Positions 1 to 9,900 of a stretch of DNA of 64,000 nucleotides are shown here, piece after piece; the first letter of the stretch is position 1; each line of letters starts with the position of its first letter. Origin of the DNA: Phytoactinopolyspora mesophila. GTDB lineage: Bacteria > Actinomycetota > Actinomycetes > Jiangellales > Jiangellaceae. The notes below the pieces were generated by a model, which saw only the letters and a program-made list of their open reading frames with translations, was not told where the DNA came from and made no database searches. The stretch spans positions 614,361-678,360 of the forward strand of contig NZ_WLZY01000002.1 in NCBI RefSeq assembly GCF_010122465.1. The letters are read 5' to 3'. The translations under genes were made by a program, and so were the position numbers.

Positions 1-483
1 TGCGGTCGAACTGCCGTTGTCGAGCGCCTTGCCGCTGTACGCGCAGATCAGCTTCTGGTAGCCGCCGCCCACGTCGACGATCTGCCACCGCTGCTGCGAC
101 TCGCCGTTACCGCGCCACTGGATCACAGAGGCACCGTCTTCGTTCGAGCTGCCGTTGTCGAGTGCTCGCCACGTGCCGCTGTACAGGGCGATCAGCTGAT
201 ATAGCCCGTCGCCTTCGTGCGACACCAGCCACCGCTGGGGCAGGCCACCCCAGTGGGCCCACTGGCCGACGTTTGTCGCGTCGGTCGTCGAACGCAGGTT
301 GTCCAGCGCCTTGCCACTGAACTCGTTGATCAGGCAGTACGTCCCGTCGGGTACTGCCGCCTGTGCCTGTTGGGCCGAGACGACACTTGCCGTTCCGACC
401 AGTCCTAATCCGGCGACCGCCTGGAGCAATGGCCGCCGCCCGATCGTCCTCTTCCGCCCTGCTTTGCCGTGCTGAGCCGTCAT
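1..483 (-). CDS. Secreted ricin-type beta-trefoil lectin, partial
   Basis: The gene runs off the left edge, so only its N-terminal 161 codons are seen. The ATG at 483 has a strong upstream AGGAAAGGAG. The first 40 residues form a Tat-like signal (R-R-P-L-L-Q followed by a hydrophobic stretch ending near AQA), so the product is probably exported folded. After it come repeated ricin B units: ISGKALDN-type motifs (EFSGKALDN, RALDNGSS, YSGKALDNGSS) and Q-R-W motifs (PQRWLV, QQRWQI), the hallmark of the RICIN/CBM13 fold that binds galactose or xylose units. It sits beside a polysaccharide-utilisation locus, so polymer binding is likely. A catalytic domain may lie beyond the window; none is visible here. 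Confidence 0.85.
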   Translation of the reverse strand, partial: MTAQHGKAGRKRTIGRRPLLQAVAGLGLVGTASVVSAQQAQAAVPDGTYCLINEFSGKALDNLRSTTDATNVGQWAHWGGLPQRWLVSHEGDGLYQLIALYSGTWRALDNGSSNEDGASVIQWRGNGESQQRWQIVDVGGGYQKLICAYSGKALDNGSSTA

Positions 484-541
484 CGTCGAGGCTCCTTTCC
501 TGATCGATGGTCAGCCATCGACGAGGTCAGCGCAGCGGACT

Positions 542-824
542 TCAGGCGCCGATGTCGCGGCGTGCGGCGGGTTCACGATCTGGCCGCGTTCGCGTCGATG
601 AGCACGCCGTCGTTCTGAGCTCACTGGTGACCTGGCTGACGTGGCTGACGAACGCACGTGGTCGGGCCAGTCCTCCTCTTCGAGAATGAGATCGTTGATG
701 GTCGTGCCGCTGGTCAGGCCGCTGTCGGCGCCCCCGGCGACCGCGATGGGCCCGGCGACCACGATCTCGACCAGTTGCCGGTCGCCGGTGTCGCCGGCGA
801 CATAGATCAGGCGGTGCCCGACCT
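542..824 (-). pseudogene. Decayed C-terminal remnant of a secreted protein
   Basis: No intact gene fills this gap between the lectin and the lacI-type gene, but on the minus strand a protein-like stretch is split over several frames. One frame reads GHRLIYVAGDTGDRQLVEI and on to LEEEDWPDHV. A second frame continues FVSHVSQVTSEL, a third NDGVLIDANAAR, and the last ends ARRDIGA then stop at 542. Joined, the pieces resemble the C-terminal segment seen in many actinobacterial secreted proteins (a FxxHVxxV helix, G-x-I/L, and a final AARSDIG-like end). I infer at least three frameshifts and loss of the 5' part where the regulator gene ends at 825. The original function cannot be named. Confidence 0.5.
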
Positions 825-1907
825 CTAGGTGCCGTCCGGGGTTCTGACCCGGCGGATGGTAGGTGGGGCTACGGAGTCGCGAACGACGATGTGGGTTCCG
901 AGTACGACGTGCTGGTTGTGGGCGTATTCGTCGCGGTGGATGGCCAGGCGGACGGCCGTGCGGCCGAGCTCGTCGGTGGGGATGTGAACGGTGGTGAGCG
1001 CCGGGTAGAGATCGGAGGCGAAGGGTACGTCGTCGTAGCCCACCACAGAGATGTCCTCCGGGCAGCGCACATCGCTTTGCCGCAGGGCTTGCAGGACACC
1101 GGCGGCCACCATGTCGGTGGCAGCGAAGATGGCCGTCACGTCGGGCCGTTCGGCGAGCAGCCGCCGCGTGGCGGTGAGGCCGAACGAATGCAGAAACCGG
1201 CCCTCGATGATGAGCTCCGAGTCGACCTCGAGACCCATGTCGGTGTGGGCGCGGGTGAACCCATTGATCCGAGCGGTCGTGGTCGTCAGGCTCGTATGAG
1301 CACCGAGATATGCGATCTTCCGATGACCCTGCGACAAGAGGTGGCTGGTCATCGAATATGCGCCACCCTCATTGTCGTATTCGACAACGGTGGCAGGCAC
1401 GTCGTCGCCGAGCGATGGACGGCCGCACAGGACAAGGCGCGAGCCGGCCTTGTCGAGGCTGTGCGCCAGGTGCACCATGCGATCGCGGTATTCATCGGTC
1501 TCGATACCGCCGCCGACGAGTATGACGGCGTCAGCGGACTGTTCACGCATGAGATCGATCACGGCCAGCTCGCGCGCGGTGTCGTCATGGGTGGTGCAGA
1601 CCAGGCACAGCCGCCCTTCCTCGGTTGCCTGCTTCTCCACGCCCTGCGCAACGTGAGCGAAGAACGGCCCGGTGACGTCGTTGACCACGAACGCGATCGT
1701 CTTGGACGTCGCTCCTTTGAGAGCGCGGGCCTGTGCGTTGGCGACATAGTCGAGCTCGCGCACGGCGCGCATCACTCGTGTGCGCGTCGACGCGGCCACA
1801 GGGTAGGTGCCTCCCAGGACACGTGAGACCGTGGCGGGGGAGACCCCCGCTCTGGCCGCCACATCCTTGACCGTGTAGCGCCGGTCACCATCGCTGCGCA
1901 TCGTCAT
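825..1907 (-). CDS. LacI-family transcriptional regulator
   Basis: A 360-residue protein of standard LacI length. Residues 11-30 (YTVKDVAARAGVSPATVSRV) are the LacI helix-turn-helix, followed by the hinge helix region and a periplasmic-binding-protein-like effector domain (TIAFVVNDVTGPFFAHVAQG; TAIFAATDMVAAGVLQAL; VVGYDDVPFASDL). It overlaps the upstream dehydrogenase by 4 bases (ATGA), so the two are co-transcribed. It is divergent from the sugar-transport operon starting at 3311, with repeated operator-like boxes between them, so it most likely represses that operon until a polysaccharide breakdown product binds. The effector is unknown. Confidence 0.93.
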   Translation of the reverse strand: MTMRSDGDRRYTVKDVAARAGVSPATVSRVLGGTYPVAASTRTRVMRAVRELDYVANAQARALKGATSKTIAFVVNDVTGPFFAHVAQGVEKQATEEGRLCLVCTTHDDTARELAVIDLMREQSADAVILVGGGIETDEYRDRMVHLAHSLDKAGSRLVLCGRPSLGDDVPATVVEYDNEGGAYSMTSHLLSQGHRKIAYLGAHTSLTTTTARINGFTRAHTDMGLEVDSELIIEGRFLHSFGLTATRRLLAERPDVTAIFAATDMVAAGVLQALRQSDVRCPEDISVVGYDDVPFASDLYPALTTVHIPTDELGRTAVRLAIHRDEYAHNQHVVLGTHIVVRDSVAPPTIRRVRTPDGT

Positions 1908-2911
1908 GCCACCCTGTCGATATCCGCGGCCGTCACTTGGTGGGCCAGCCGGCGACCATTGACGAGTCGTTCCAGCTCATTCACCACGCTGCGGCCCAAC
2001 CGTTTCACCTCATTGCCCTGAGAACCCGCGAGGTGCGGGGTGACGAATACGTTGGGCAGCTCGAAGAGCACGGACTCGGGCGGCAGCGGCTCAGGATCGG
2101 TGACGTCGAGCACAGCGGACAGGCGTCCCGATACCAGCTCGGCGGTCAAGGCCATGGTGTCGACCAGCCCGCCACGTGCCGTATTGACCAACGTCGCGCC
2201 GTCGCGCATCATCGCAAGCCGGTCGCGATCAATCATGTGGTAGGTCTCCGCCGTCTCGGGCGCATGCAAGCTGATCACATCGCAAGTTGACAGCATCTGC
2301 TCGAGGCTGGTCAATCGGACGCCGAGTTCGGCGGCGTCAGCTGCCTCGACATAGGGGTCGGTCAGCGACACGTCGATGTCGAACGGACGCATCAAATCGA
2401 TCAGGCGGCGGCCCACTCGCGATGCGCCGACGACCCCGACGCGCACGCCGAAGTTGCCGATCCCAGAGATCGCCTGGTCGAGGACGAAGGTGCGGTCCCG
2501 CCGATATCGCTCGCGGTGGAGGAACGCGTGCTTGCCCGACATCAGCACGGTCGCGAGTGTGTACTCCGCGGTGGGAATCGCATTCGCCGCCGCCGCGGAC
2601 GATACGACGATGGCCCGTTCCCAGCAGTGGGGTGTGACGTGTGCTTTGACCGACCCGGCGGCGTGCAGAATCGCGCGCAGCCGCGGAGCCTGGTCGAGCG
2701 TGTCGGCGTCGAGCGGCGGACAACCCCACCCCGTGATCAGGATTTCGGTCTCTGTGAGCAGTCGGAGCGCTCGATCCGTGGTGAAGTCGTCAACGGTCAC
2801 CATCTGGTCGATGTCGCAGAGCTCGGCGAGACGTTCCATCAACGGAGGCGGGAAGAGGCGCGGGCGATGGATGGCGCGCATCGCGAACAGTCCCTTTGGG
2901 CGATGGCTCAC
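1904..2911 (-). CDS. D-isomer-specific 2-hydroxyacid dehydrogenase
   Basis: 335 residues from a GTG start with AGGAG about 8 bases upstream; an in-frame ATG at 2881 is an alternative. The NAD-binding Rossmann motif GVVGASRVG is at residues 159-167. The catalytic Arg246 (NTARGG), Glu274 (TDPEP) and His293 (PHLAG) of the family are all present, so the enzyme should be active. It would reduce or oxidise a 2-keto/2-hydroxy acid with NAD(P). Placed in an operon with the LacI regulator and opposite a polysaccharide locus, it may act on a keto-acid from uronic or unsaturated sugars; that substrate is inference. Confidence 0.9.
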   Translation of the reverse strand: MSHRPKGLFAMRAIHRPRLFPPPLMERLAELCDIDQMVTVDDFTTDRALRLLTETEILITGWGCPPLDADTLDQAPRLRAILHAAGSVKAHVTPHCWERAIVVSSAAAANAIPTAEYTLATVLMSGKHAFLHRERYRRDRTFVLDQAISGIGNFGVRVGVVGASRVGRRLIDLMRPFDIDVSLTDPYVEAADAAELGVRLTSLEQMLSTCDVISLHAPETAETYHMIDRDRLAMMRDGATLVNTARGGLVDTMALTAELVSGRLSAVLDVTDPEPLPPESVLFELPNVFVTPHLAGSQGNEVKRLGRSVVNELERLVNGRRLAHQVTAADIDRVA

Positions 2912-3310
2912 AAACCTGCTCCTGTCGTCATCAGTAGCAAACGTTTTCTACGATAGTCACCGACGTCTGGAACGTCAATGATCCGACGCAGCGCTTGCCC
3001 GAATCAAAGGGAAAACTCGTTGACCTGCGGATTCGATGCGACACGTCGGTGAGGCGAGGGGAAATGTGACGCGTTATATAACGTTTATGTAACGTGACCT
3101 TGTTCGGTTTGCAGCTCCACCCGTATGGTCGCGACAACGTTTTCTATCGACGTGTCTAATGCCCAGAGTGCCTGGGTGCCCGACGGTCCGCGACGGCTTG
3201 TGACTCGCCGAGCAACGGTGCCGCTGGGCAATACAGGTAGCTACGGCTGGAAGGACGAGTCATGTGCAGACGAGTCGACCGCGATGCTGCCCGGCAGGCA
3301 CTGAGCCGCG
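2912..3310. promoter_or_regulatory. Divergent control region with candidate LacI operators
   Basis: No gene is apparent in these 399 bases between two divergent operons. The 11-mer AACGTTTTCTA occurs twice, at 2940-2950 and 3136-3146. Both contain the central AACGTT typical of LacI-family sites. Between them, 3072-3083 is a perfect 12-base palindrome (CGTTATATAACG), overlapping ACGTT-n5-AACGT at 3081-3095. The AT-rich patch around 3072-3095 stands out from the high-GC surroundings and could include a promoter. Two boxes about 196 bases apart would suit repression of both operons, possibly by looping. Operator identity is inferred from position and form. Confidence 0.6.
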
Positions 3311-4291
3311 ATGGCTGAGTCGATCCGGACGAGTGGTGACACCCGGCGATCCGGACGTCCGGGCCGCAGGAAGCGCTCCTCGCCTACGGAGCGTGTCTCC
3401 TGGTCGCTCGCCCTGCTGGCGATTCCTGGCGTGGTCTACTTCTTGGTCTTCGCGTACCTGCCGATGGTCGGGCTGATCGTCGCCTTCAAGGACTTCAACG
3501 TCTCCGACGGCATCTTCGGTAGCCCCTGGAATGGGCTGGACAACTTCGAGTACTTCGTCTCTACCGGCGCGGCGCCGCGCATCATCTTCAACACGGTGTT
3601 CCTGAACGCCCTGTTTCTCAGCGCGACGCTGGCATGGGGCCTGCTGCTGGCGATCATGCTGAATGAGATCCGGCTGCATCTGTACAAGCGGGTCACCCAG
3701 TCGGTGGTGTTCTTCCCGTACTTCGTCTCGCCGATCGTCATCAGCGTGATGCTGCAGGTCCTGCTGGCCGGCGTCGGCGGCGAAGGCGGCGCGGTCAACG
3801 ACATGCTCGGCGTCTTCAATCTGCCCGATGTGACCTGGTACACCGAGCCCGGTCCCTGGCCATGGATCCTGACGATCGTCAAGGTCTGGCAGCTGGGGGG
3901 ATACATGTCGGTCATCTTCCTGGCCGCCATCACGGCCATCTCGCCGGACGTGTACGAGGCGGGTGTGATCGACGGAGCCAGCCGGGCGCGGATGGCCCTC
4001 TCGATCACCGTGCCCCTGCTACGGCCCACCGCGGCGATCCTCGTAGTGCTCGGGATCGGGCGGATCTTCTACGGGGACTTCGCGATGATCTACGCGATCA
4101 TCGGGGACAACGGTGTGCTGTTCTCCACGACCGACGTGATCGACACGTATGTCTTTCGTGCGCTGCGCAGTCTCGGCAACTTCGGCACCACCGCGGCCGT
4201 CGGCTTGTTCCAAGCCGTCCTCGGTTTCATCTTCGTATCCGTCGCGGTCATCCTTCAGCGCCGTTACGCCCGAGAGAGCAGCCTCCTATGA
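3311..4291 (+). CDS. Oligosaccharide ABC transporter permease (LplB/UgpA type)
   Basis: A 326-residue inner-membrane permease. After a charged, Arg-rich N-terminus of about 35 residues come six apparent hydrophobic spans, the first around LLAIPGVVYFLVFAYLP. The EAA loop that contacts the ATPase is visible as EAGVIDGASR. The FFPYFVSPIVIS segment is typical of the LplB subgroup (aldouronate-type transport annotated in Firmicutes and Actinomycetota). It is the first gene of the operon and overlaps the next permease by 4 bases. No ATPase gene is nearby, so a shared MsiK-like ATPase encoded elsewhere is expected. Confidence 0.92.
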   Translation: MAESIRTSGDTRRSGRPGRRKRSSPTERVSWSLALLAIPGVVYFLVFAYLPMVGLIVAFKDFNVSDGIFGSPWNGLDNFEYFVSTGAAPRIIFNTVFLNALFLSATLAWGLLLAIMLNEIRLHLYKRVTQSVVFFPYFVSPIVISVMLQVLLAGVGGEGGAVNDMLGVFNLPDVTWYTEPGPWPWILTIVKVWQLGGYMSVIFLAAITAISPDVYEAGVIDGASRARMALSITVPLLRPTAAILVVLGIGRIFYGDFAMIYAIIGDNGVLFSTTDVIDTYVFRALRSLGNFGTTAAVGLFQAVLGFIFVSVAVILQRRYARESSLL

Positions 4292-5301
4292 GCGCCGCGA
4301 CCAATCACCGAAGGGCCGGTGCCGGCAACGTGGAACAGGAGACCGGTATGGCATCCACTCGCGTGTCCGGGCACGAGTCGGCGCCCGCGACCGTCCCGAG
4401 CCGACTGCGGGCGCCCCGGCGCAGGCGCGGACCTCGAGGCGTGCGGGCCGCCGAACCGTTCACGGTGGTCAGTTACGTGGTGGTCACCCTGTTCGCGCTG
4501 TTCTGCCTGATCCCGCTGTGGATGATCGTGGCGGGCTCGTTCACCGACGAGACCGTTCTCTCCCTCAAGGGCTACAGCCTGTTTCCCGACCCGTTGTCGC
4601 TGGATGCGTACAAACAGCTGTTTTCCGGCCAGGCGATCGGGAGGGCATACCAGGCGACGTTGTTCATCACCGTCGTCGGGACGGCGCTTTCGGTCTCCTG
4701 TACGGCGGGGCTCGCGTGGGTGATCGCCCGCCGGATGCGCATTGTCAGCCGGCCGCTGACGATCTTCGCGTACCTGCCCCTGCTGTTCAACGTGGGGCTG
4801 GTCCCGATGTATCTGCTGATCACCCAGGTGCTACAGCTACGCAACAGCTGGTTCGCGGTGATTCTGCCGCACATGCTGATGCCGTTCCTGGTGTTCATCA
4901 CGGTGGCGTTCTTTCGCCAGATCCCCCAGGAGATCCTGGACTCCGCGCGCGTCGACGGCGCCAGCGAACTGCGGATCTTCTTCCGGATCGTGCTTCCGCT
5001 GTCCAAGGCGGTGATAGCCGTGATCGCCCTGTTTTATGCCGTTTCGTACTGGAACGAGTGGTTCTGGGCGGTGCTGTTCCTCTCCGACCCCGACAAGTAC
5101 CCACTGCAGCAATTGCTGCAGAACATGATCGCGAACGTCACGAACGCCACGATGTTGCCAGGCGGCAACACCCCGACGATCCCGGTCTATCAGCTACGGC
5201 TGGCATTGACCGTGGTCACCATCGGACCGGTCATCCTCGCCTACCCCTTCGCCCAGAGGTTCTTCGTGAAGGGCCTGACCCTTGGCGCCACCAAGGGCTG
5301 A
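4288..5301 (+). CDS. Oligosaccharide ABC transporter permease (YtcP/UgpE type)
   Basis: The second membrane subunit, 337 residues from the ATG at 4288, which overlaps the first permease stop (ATGA). The open frame extends further upstream, but the overlap start is the natural one. A basic tail of about 55 residues (APRRRRGPRG) precedes the first membrane span (VVSYVVVTLFALFCLIPLWM). The EAA motif reads DSARVDGASE, and the protein ends KGLTLGATKG, the usual C-terminus of this subfamily. It pairs with the LplB-like permease and the lipoprotein encoded at 5355. The substrate is probably an oligosaccharide released by the enzymes encoded downstream. Confidence 0.92.
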   Translation: MSAATNHRRAGAGNVEQETGMASTRVSGHESAPATVPSRLRAPRRRRGPRGVRAAEPFTVVSYVVVTLFALFCLIPLWMIVAGSFTDETVLSLKGYSLFPDPLSLDAYKQLFSGQAIGRAYQATLFITVVGTALSVSCTAGLAWVIARRMRIVSRPLTIFAYLPLLFNVGLVPMYLLITQVLQLRNSWFAVILPHMLMPFLVFITVAFFRQIPQEILDSARVDGASELRIFFRIVLPLSKAVIAVIALFYAVSYWNEWFWAVLFLSDPDKYPLQQLLQNMIANVTNATMLPGGNTPTIPVYQLRLALTVVTIGPVILAYPFAQRFFVKGLTLGATKG

Positions 5302-5354
5302 ACGCCTTTCGCCAACGCTGACCATCATCCGTATCGAGCTCGAAGGAGCCGCTC

Positions 5355-6920
5355 ATGTCTCGCCCCAATACACTCTCTCGTCGAGGTTTCCTGGGAATGT
5401 CAGGCAGCCTCGGTATCGCCGCCGCGTTCGGGCTGTCGAGCTGCGGTAACAACTCCGGGTCCGGTTCCTCGGGCGGCGGAGGCGGCGGCACGGTGACGGC
5501 GATCCTGCCCAGCACGACGCCCACCGGCTGGAACGCCGTCCTGGAACGGGTCAACGAGAAGCTGGAGGCCGACACCGGGCTGACGCTTCGGGCCGAGTTC
5601 ATCAACTGGTCGAGCTACCAGGAACAGACGCTGCTGAAGTTCACCGCCGGAGAGAGCTTTGACAACGCCCTTCAGGCGCTGTGGCTCAACATGGCCCAGT
5701 TGCAGCAAGACGGCGCGCTCGCCGACCTCACCGATCAATTGGACAACTACGAGAACTTGAGCGCGACCCTTGATAGCCGGCTGATCGAATCCAACTCGTG
5801 GGACGGCCAGCTATGGGGCATCCCGCAGGCCAACAGCGCGGGCCGGTGCCAGCACTTCGCTGTGCGCCAGGACCTCGCCGACGAGCTGGGCTTCTCTGAG
5901 ATCACCGACTACGAGACCCTGGAGCGATTCTTCTACGCGGTCAAGGAGAAAGACGACGGCACCATCCCGTTCGGCGCCGGCTCCGGCAGCGGGTATCTCA
6001 ACGTGATGCCTGTGCCCGCAGGGATGCTCAACGCCGCCTCCTGGGAGGACCCGCACACCATCGCCAGGGCGTTCACCGGCCGGGGGATGTACTTCGTCTT
6101 CGCCCGGGACGCTGCCGAGACCGGATCGAGCCGCCCCGTTCCGTTCTGGGAGGACGAGGGGGCACTCGATGCGCTGTACCGGATCCGCCAGTATTACGAG
6201 GACGGCCTCATCAACAAGGACGCCATCAACTCCGACTCGGACACCATCAAGAGCCAGTGGACCGCCGGCAAGTACGCGGCGACCTGGGCGATGACCGATG
6301 GCCTGACGAGCAACGACATGCCGGCCCTCACCAGGTCTGTACCAGGGGCGATGCTGGCCAACGTCATCCCGTACACGGGCGGGCTCGGAGCCTTGCCCAA
6401 CCAGACCTTCCAAGCCGACAACCTCGTCGTCGTCAACGCCAACGGCGGCAACGTCGAGAACGCCCTGACCCTTCAGGACTGGGTCTCCATCCAAGAGAAC
6501 CACGACCTCATCGAGTACGGCATCGAAGGAACCGACTGGCAACCGGTCGGCGAGGACAAGTTCGAGTCGCTCAGCGACTACGAGTTCCCGGGGTACGCCC
6601 TGTGCTGGCGGGCAAGCCTGCAGCGAAAGTCGTCGTACATGACCGAGTCGGAAGAACGAGTGTTCAGCTGGGCCCAGGACTTCGACAATTTCACCGTCGA
6701 CCCGTTCGCCTCGTTCATCCCCCAGACCGAGCCCGTGGGCCGGGAGATCTCCGCGATGGAATCGGTGATCTCCGAGTTCGCCAACCCGCTGTACTACGGC
6801 GTCGTCGACGTTGACGACCAACTCGACAAGCTCAAGAGGGCCGCCGAGAACGCCGGCCTCAACAAGCTCCAAGCCGAAATGGAGAAGCAGGCGGACGAGC
6901 ACCTCTCCAAGAACGCCTAG
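5355..6920 (+). CDS. Extracellular solute-binding lipoprotein of sugar ABC transporter
   Basis: 521 residues with GAAGGAG upstream of the ATG. The N-terminus carries a twin arginine (SRRGFLG) and a lipobox ending LSSC at Cys30, so it is a Tat-exported lipoprotein, followed by a Gly/Ser-rich linker. The rest is a family 1-type binding protein (VTAILPSTTPTGWNAVLERVN near residue 50). It is longer than ordinary monosaccharide-binding proteins, as is usual for the LipO group working with LplB/YtcP permeases. It follows the two permeases by about 50 bases and precedes three secreted enzymes or candidate enzymes. Confidence 0.92.
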   Translation: MSRPNTLSRRGFLGMSGSLGIAAAFGLSSCGNNSGSGSSGGGGGGTVTAILPSTTPTGWNAVLERVNEKLEADTGLTLRAEFINWSSYQEQTLLKFTAGESFDNALQALWLNMAQLQQDGALADLTDQLDNYENLSATLDSRLIESNSWDGQLWGIPQANSAGRCQHFAVRQDLADELGFSEITDYETLERFFYAVKEKDDGTIPFGAGSGSGYLNVMPVPAGMLNAASWEDPHTIARAFTGRGMYFVFARDAAETGSSRPVPFWEDEGALDALYRIRQYYEDGLINKDAINSDSDTIKSQWTAGKYAATWAMTDGLTSNDMPALTRSVPGAMLANVIPYTGGLGALPNQTFQADNLVVVNANGGNVENALTLQDWVSIQENHDLIEYGIEGTDWQPVGEDKFESLSDYEFPGYALCWRASLQRKSSYMTESEERVFSWAQDFDNFTVDPFASFIPQTEPVGREISAMESVISEFANPLYYGVVDVDDQLDKLKRAAENAGLNKLQAEMEKQADEHLSKNA

Positions 6921-6981
6921 CCGCTCCGGTTCGGGCTTCTGCTGACCTCGCTACCGATTCGTGTTCCGAGCTGGAGGCATC

Positions 6982-9900
6982 ATGATCAACTTTCGGCTGT
7001 CGAACGGTGTTGGCCCATTGTTCTACTCGCTCGTCGTCTGCACGGTACTGGCCGTCGTGACCGGCCTCGGGCAGGCTGTGCCCGCGTCGCCCAGCCCCGA
7101 GTCCGCGTCCTCGGGTGCGCCGGACCGGTTCCTCGATGTCGTCGACCTCGGCGATACGGAGTCGGAAGCGGAGCACGACTTCGAGGCGGACGAGTCGAGC
7201 GTCGCCGACGGCGCGAACGGTCAGGCGGCGCGCGTCGCGCACCGCACTGACGGTTCGACGTCGTACCTCCAAGACCTGCACATGACCATGCGCGTCGACC
7301 CGGCCCGGCAGAACTACGTCACGCTGAAACTCTGGGGCGGCGACACCACGTCGGCTACGACGATCATCCTGGTGGACGGTGAACAAGCCAACTATCAAAG
7401 CACCGCCGACTACGAGCCGATTCGCACCGGAACCGGGGACGGCGCGGTCGAGGGCCGGTTCTTCTACGCCACCTCGATGCTGCCGCTCTCCTCGACACAG
7501 GGCCGGAGCACGGTCCAGATCACGATTCGCACGCTCACGTCCTCCGTCGACAGCTCGCGGCCGTATTACGAGATCTACACCCACACCCAGCCGTGGGTCG
7601 AGCCCGCTGAAGGCGACCTCACCGGGTACGAACCGGAGCCGGCGGTGGCGCCTGGCATGAGCAAGGAAGAGGAGCAAGAGCTCGTCGACGGCGTCCGGAC
7701 GCTGCAGATCGACCTGTTCGACTCGCTGTCGACTCGCTCGGACAACGACGCGAACTTCGCCATGCCGATCTCGCGTTACCAAGATGAGCTGCGTTTCTAC
7801 TCGGAGGCCCTGCTCATGGACTGGTCCCCGGCGCGCACGGCGGAGGAGAAGCGGGCCGGCCTGGAGCGGATTTTCCAGTCCATCGACGTGTACACCAGGA
7901 GGTACTACGGCGACGTGAAGAGCCTCGGCAGCGGCGGGCACCAGTCGGACTGGGGAGGTTATTACGCCGCGCTGGGCGAGGCGCTGTACATCGTCGAGAA
8001 CCTCATCGCCGACGACGAGATCTATGGCACCGCCGAGTTCGAGGCGTTCCTGGACGAGCCGTTCGAGACAGAGACCGAGGACGGGCCGAACAGCATCGCG
8101 GGTGTCGATTGGGAGGGCGGTGAGCTGAGCCGGGGCGAGGCTTGGGAACGGGTGCTGAAGGCGAACTTCGACTTCGCCCGTTCGCGGCTCTCCTACATCT
8201 ACAACCAGATGATGTACACCTACGAGGGTGCCTGGAAAGCGCATGAGGGCCTGCGGGTGATCGGCTCGGACTTCTACGAGGGAAAGGAGCGCAGCCACCG
8301 GATCGTCGGCGAGTCGCTGGGCTGGGAGCCGTTCCTCGGCGAAGAGGTACTGGTGGGCCCGGAGGGCGAGGATCTCGACGTCTACCACTCGCTGTTCCAG
8401 CACGATCAGAACGTCGTCTACACCGACGACTACCTGCAGGTGATCATGAAGGGACACGCCCGGAGCAAGCTGGACGACAACGGCGAGGTCGTGCGCCGGC
8501 GACCGTACGGCGAGCACTACACCGGCATCACCCACCACGGCCTGACCCGGGAGAACGGCTACGTCGGCAATTACGGCGAGTCCACCAACTACCTGCCGTC
8601 GTGGTTCTTCCGCACCCTCGGCCACGAGGGCGACGAGGCGATCAACGACGAGATCCTCAAGCTGGCGCTGCGCAATAACCATGCGCGCGGGCAGACCCGC
8701 TACCCGGGGGTGAACGGCAATGGCGAGCGGGTGATGTACATGCAGCAGGTGGTCGACGATCGCAACACTGCCTATCCGGGGAAGATCGCCTACGGCACGG
8801 GCGTGGACACCGGCAGGGGCCTGTTGTATGCGTCGCTGGAGCAGTACATGGCCGAGTACGAGGAGCGGTACGCCGGCGCGGAGTGGGACGAGTATTGGGA
8901 GTACGCACGCGAGGCGTCCGGCTGGGCGCAGCAGCAGCTGATGGACAACCAGTACTTCAACCATTTCGGTCACGTCCGGTCGAACCACAAGTACGACCTT
9001 CGCCTCGATCAGACCTACGCCTACCTGACCGAGACCCGCGACGACTACGACCGGTTCGACTCCGTCGCGGCCCGGGCGGTGCTCCCGCAGACGGATCTGG
9101 ACCGCTACACCGACGAGGAACTGAGTGAGCTGGGCGTCTCGCGCGAGGACCACGAGGACAGTTACGCCTGGGTGGACATCGACAACTTGTTCGTGTCGGT
9201 CCGTGATGGCGACACCCGCATCTTCGGCAACCTGCACATGCGCAACCGCGGCTTTGCCCGCAACGGCCGGCTGCACGTCATGGAACCCACACACGACCAC
9301 ATCGTGCAGGTGGCAACGGAGGGGGTCCTGCAGTATGAGGACTACACGCTGCGCTCGCCGGCGGTTGAGCAAGCGATGTTCTACGACCGCAGCACCGGCT
9401 ACGACGCCTCGCTGGCGCTGGCGGGCGAGCTGTCACCGATCGCCTACCAGCCGGGGGTGGGGACCACCGTTCGGGACAACTGGAACGAGGACACGCCCTA
9501 CTCCGGATACCCCGACCTGATCAGCACCCGGTACGGCGATTACTTCATTGCCGTCAACACCACCCGCGAGGTCTACGGCAACACGAAGACCCACACCGTC
9601 GAGCTTCCGGCCGGCTTCACCGGCGACACAGTCGACGATCTCGTGAGTGGTGCAGAGCTGACCGTCGACGACGGCACGATCTCCATCGAAGCGTTCACCG
9701 CCGTGATCCTCGATCTCGCGACCACCGACGTCGCCCCCGAAGCTCCGGACGCCGTGGACGTGGTCGTCGCCACTCCCGGCGCGGGTGGCGTGGGTCTCAC
9801 CTGGCGCGCGGCTGCAGGTGCCGAGTCCTACACCATCAGCCGGGCCACCAGGGAGGGCGGCCGTTACAGGACCATCGCCGAGGGTGTCACCGGAACCTCC

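Noticed and set aside
891..1826. Rightward open frame opposite the LacI gene
   Set aside because: Lies wholly within a well-supported regulator gene; no domain or ribosome site.
6859..9372. Long leftward open frame of 837 codons opposite the large secreted protein
   Set aside because: It is a high-GC shadow: the rightward frame has a signal peptide, domains and a ribosome site; the leftward one has none.
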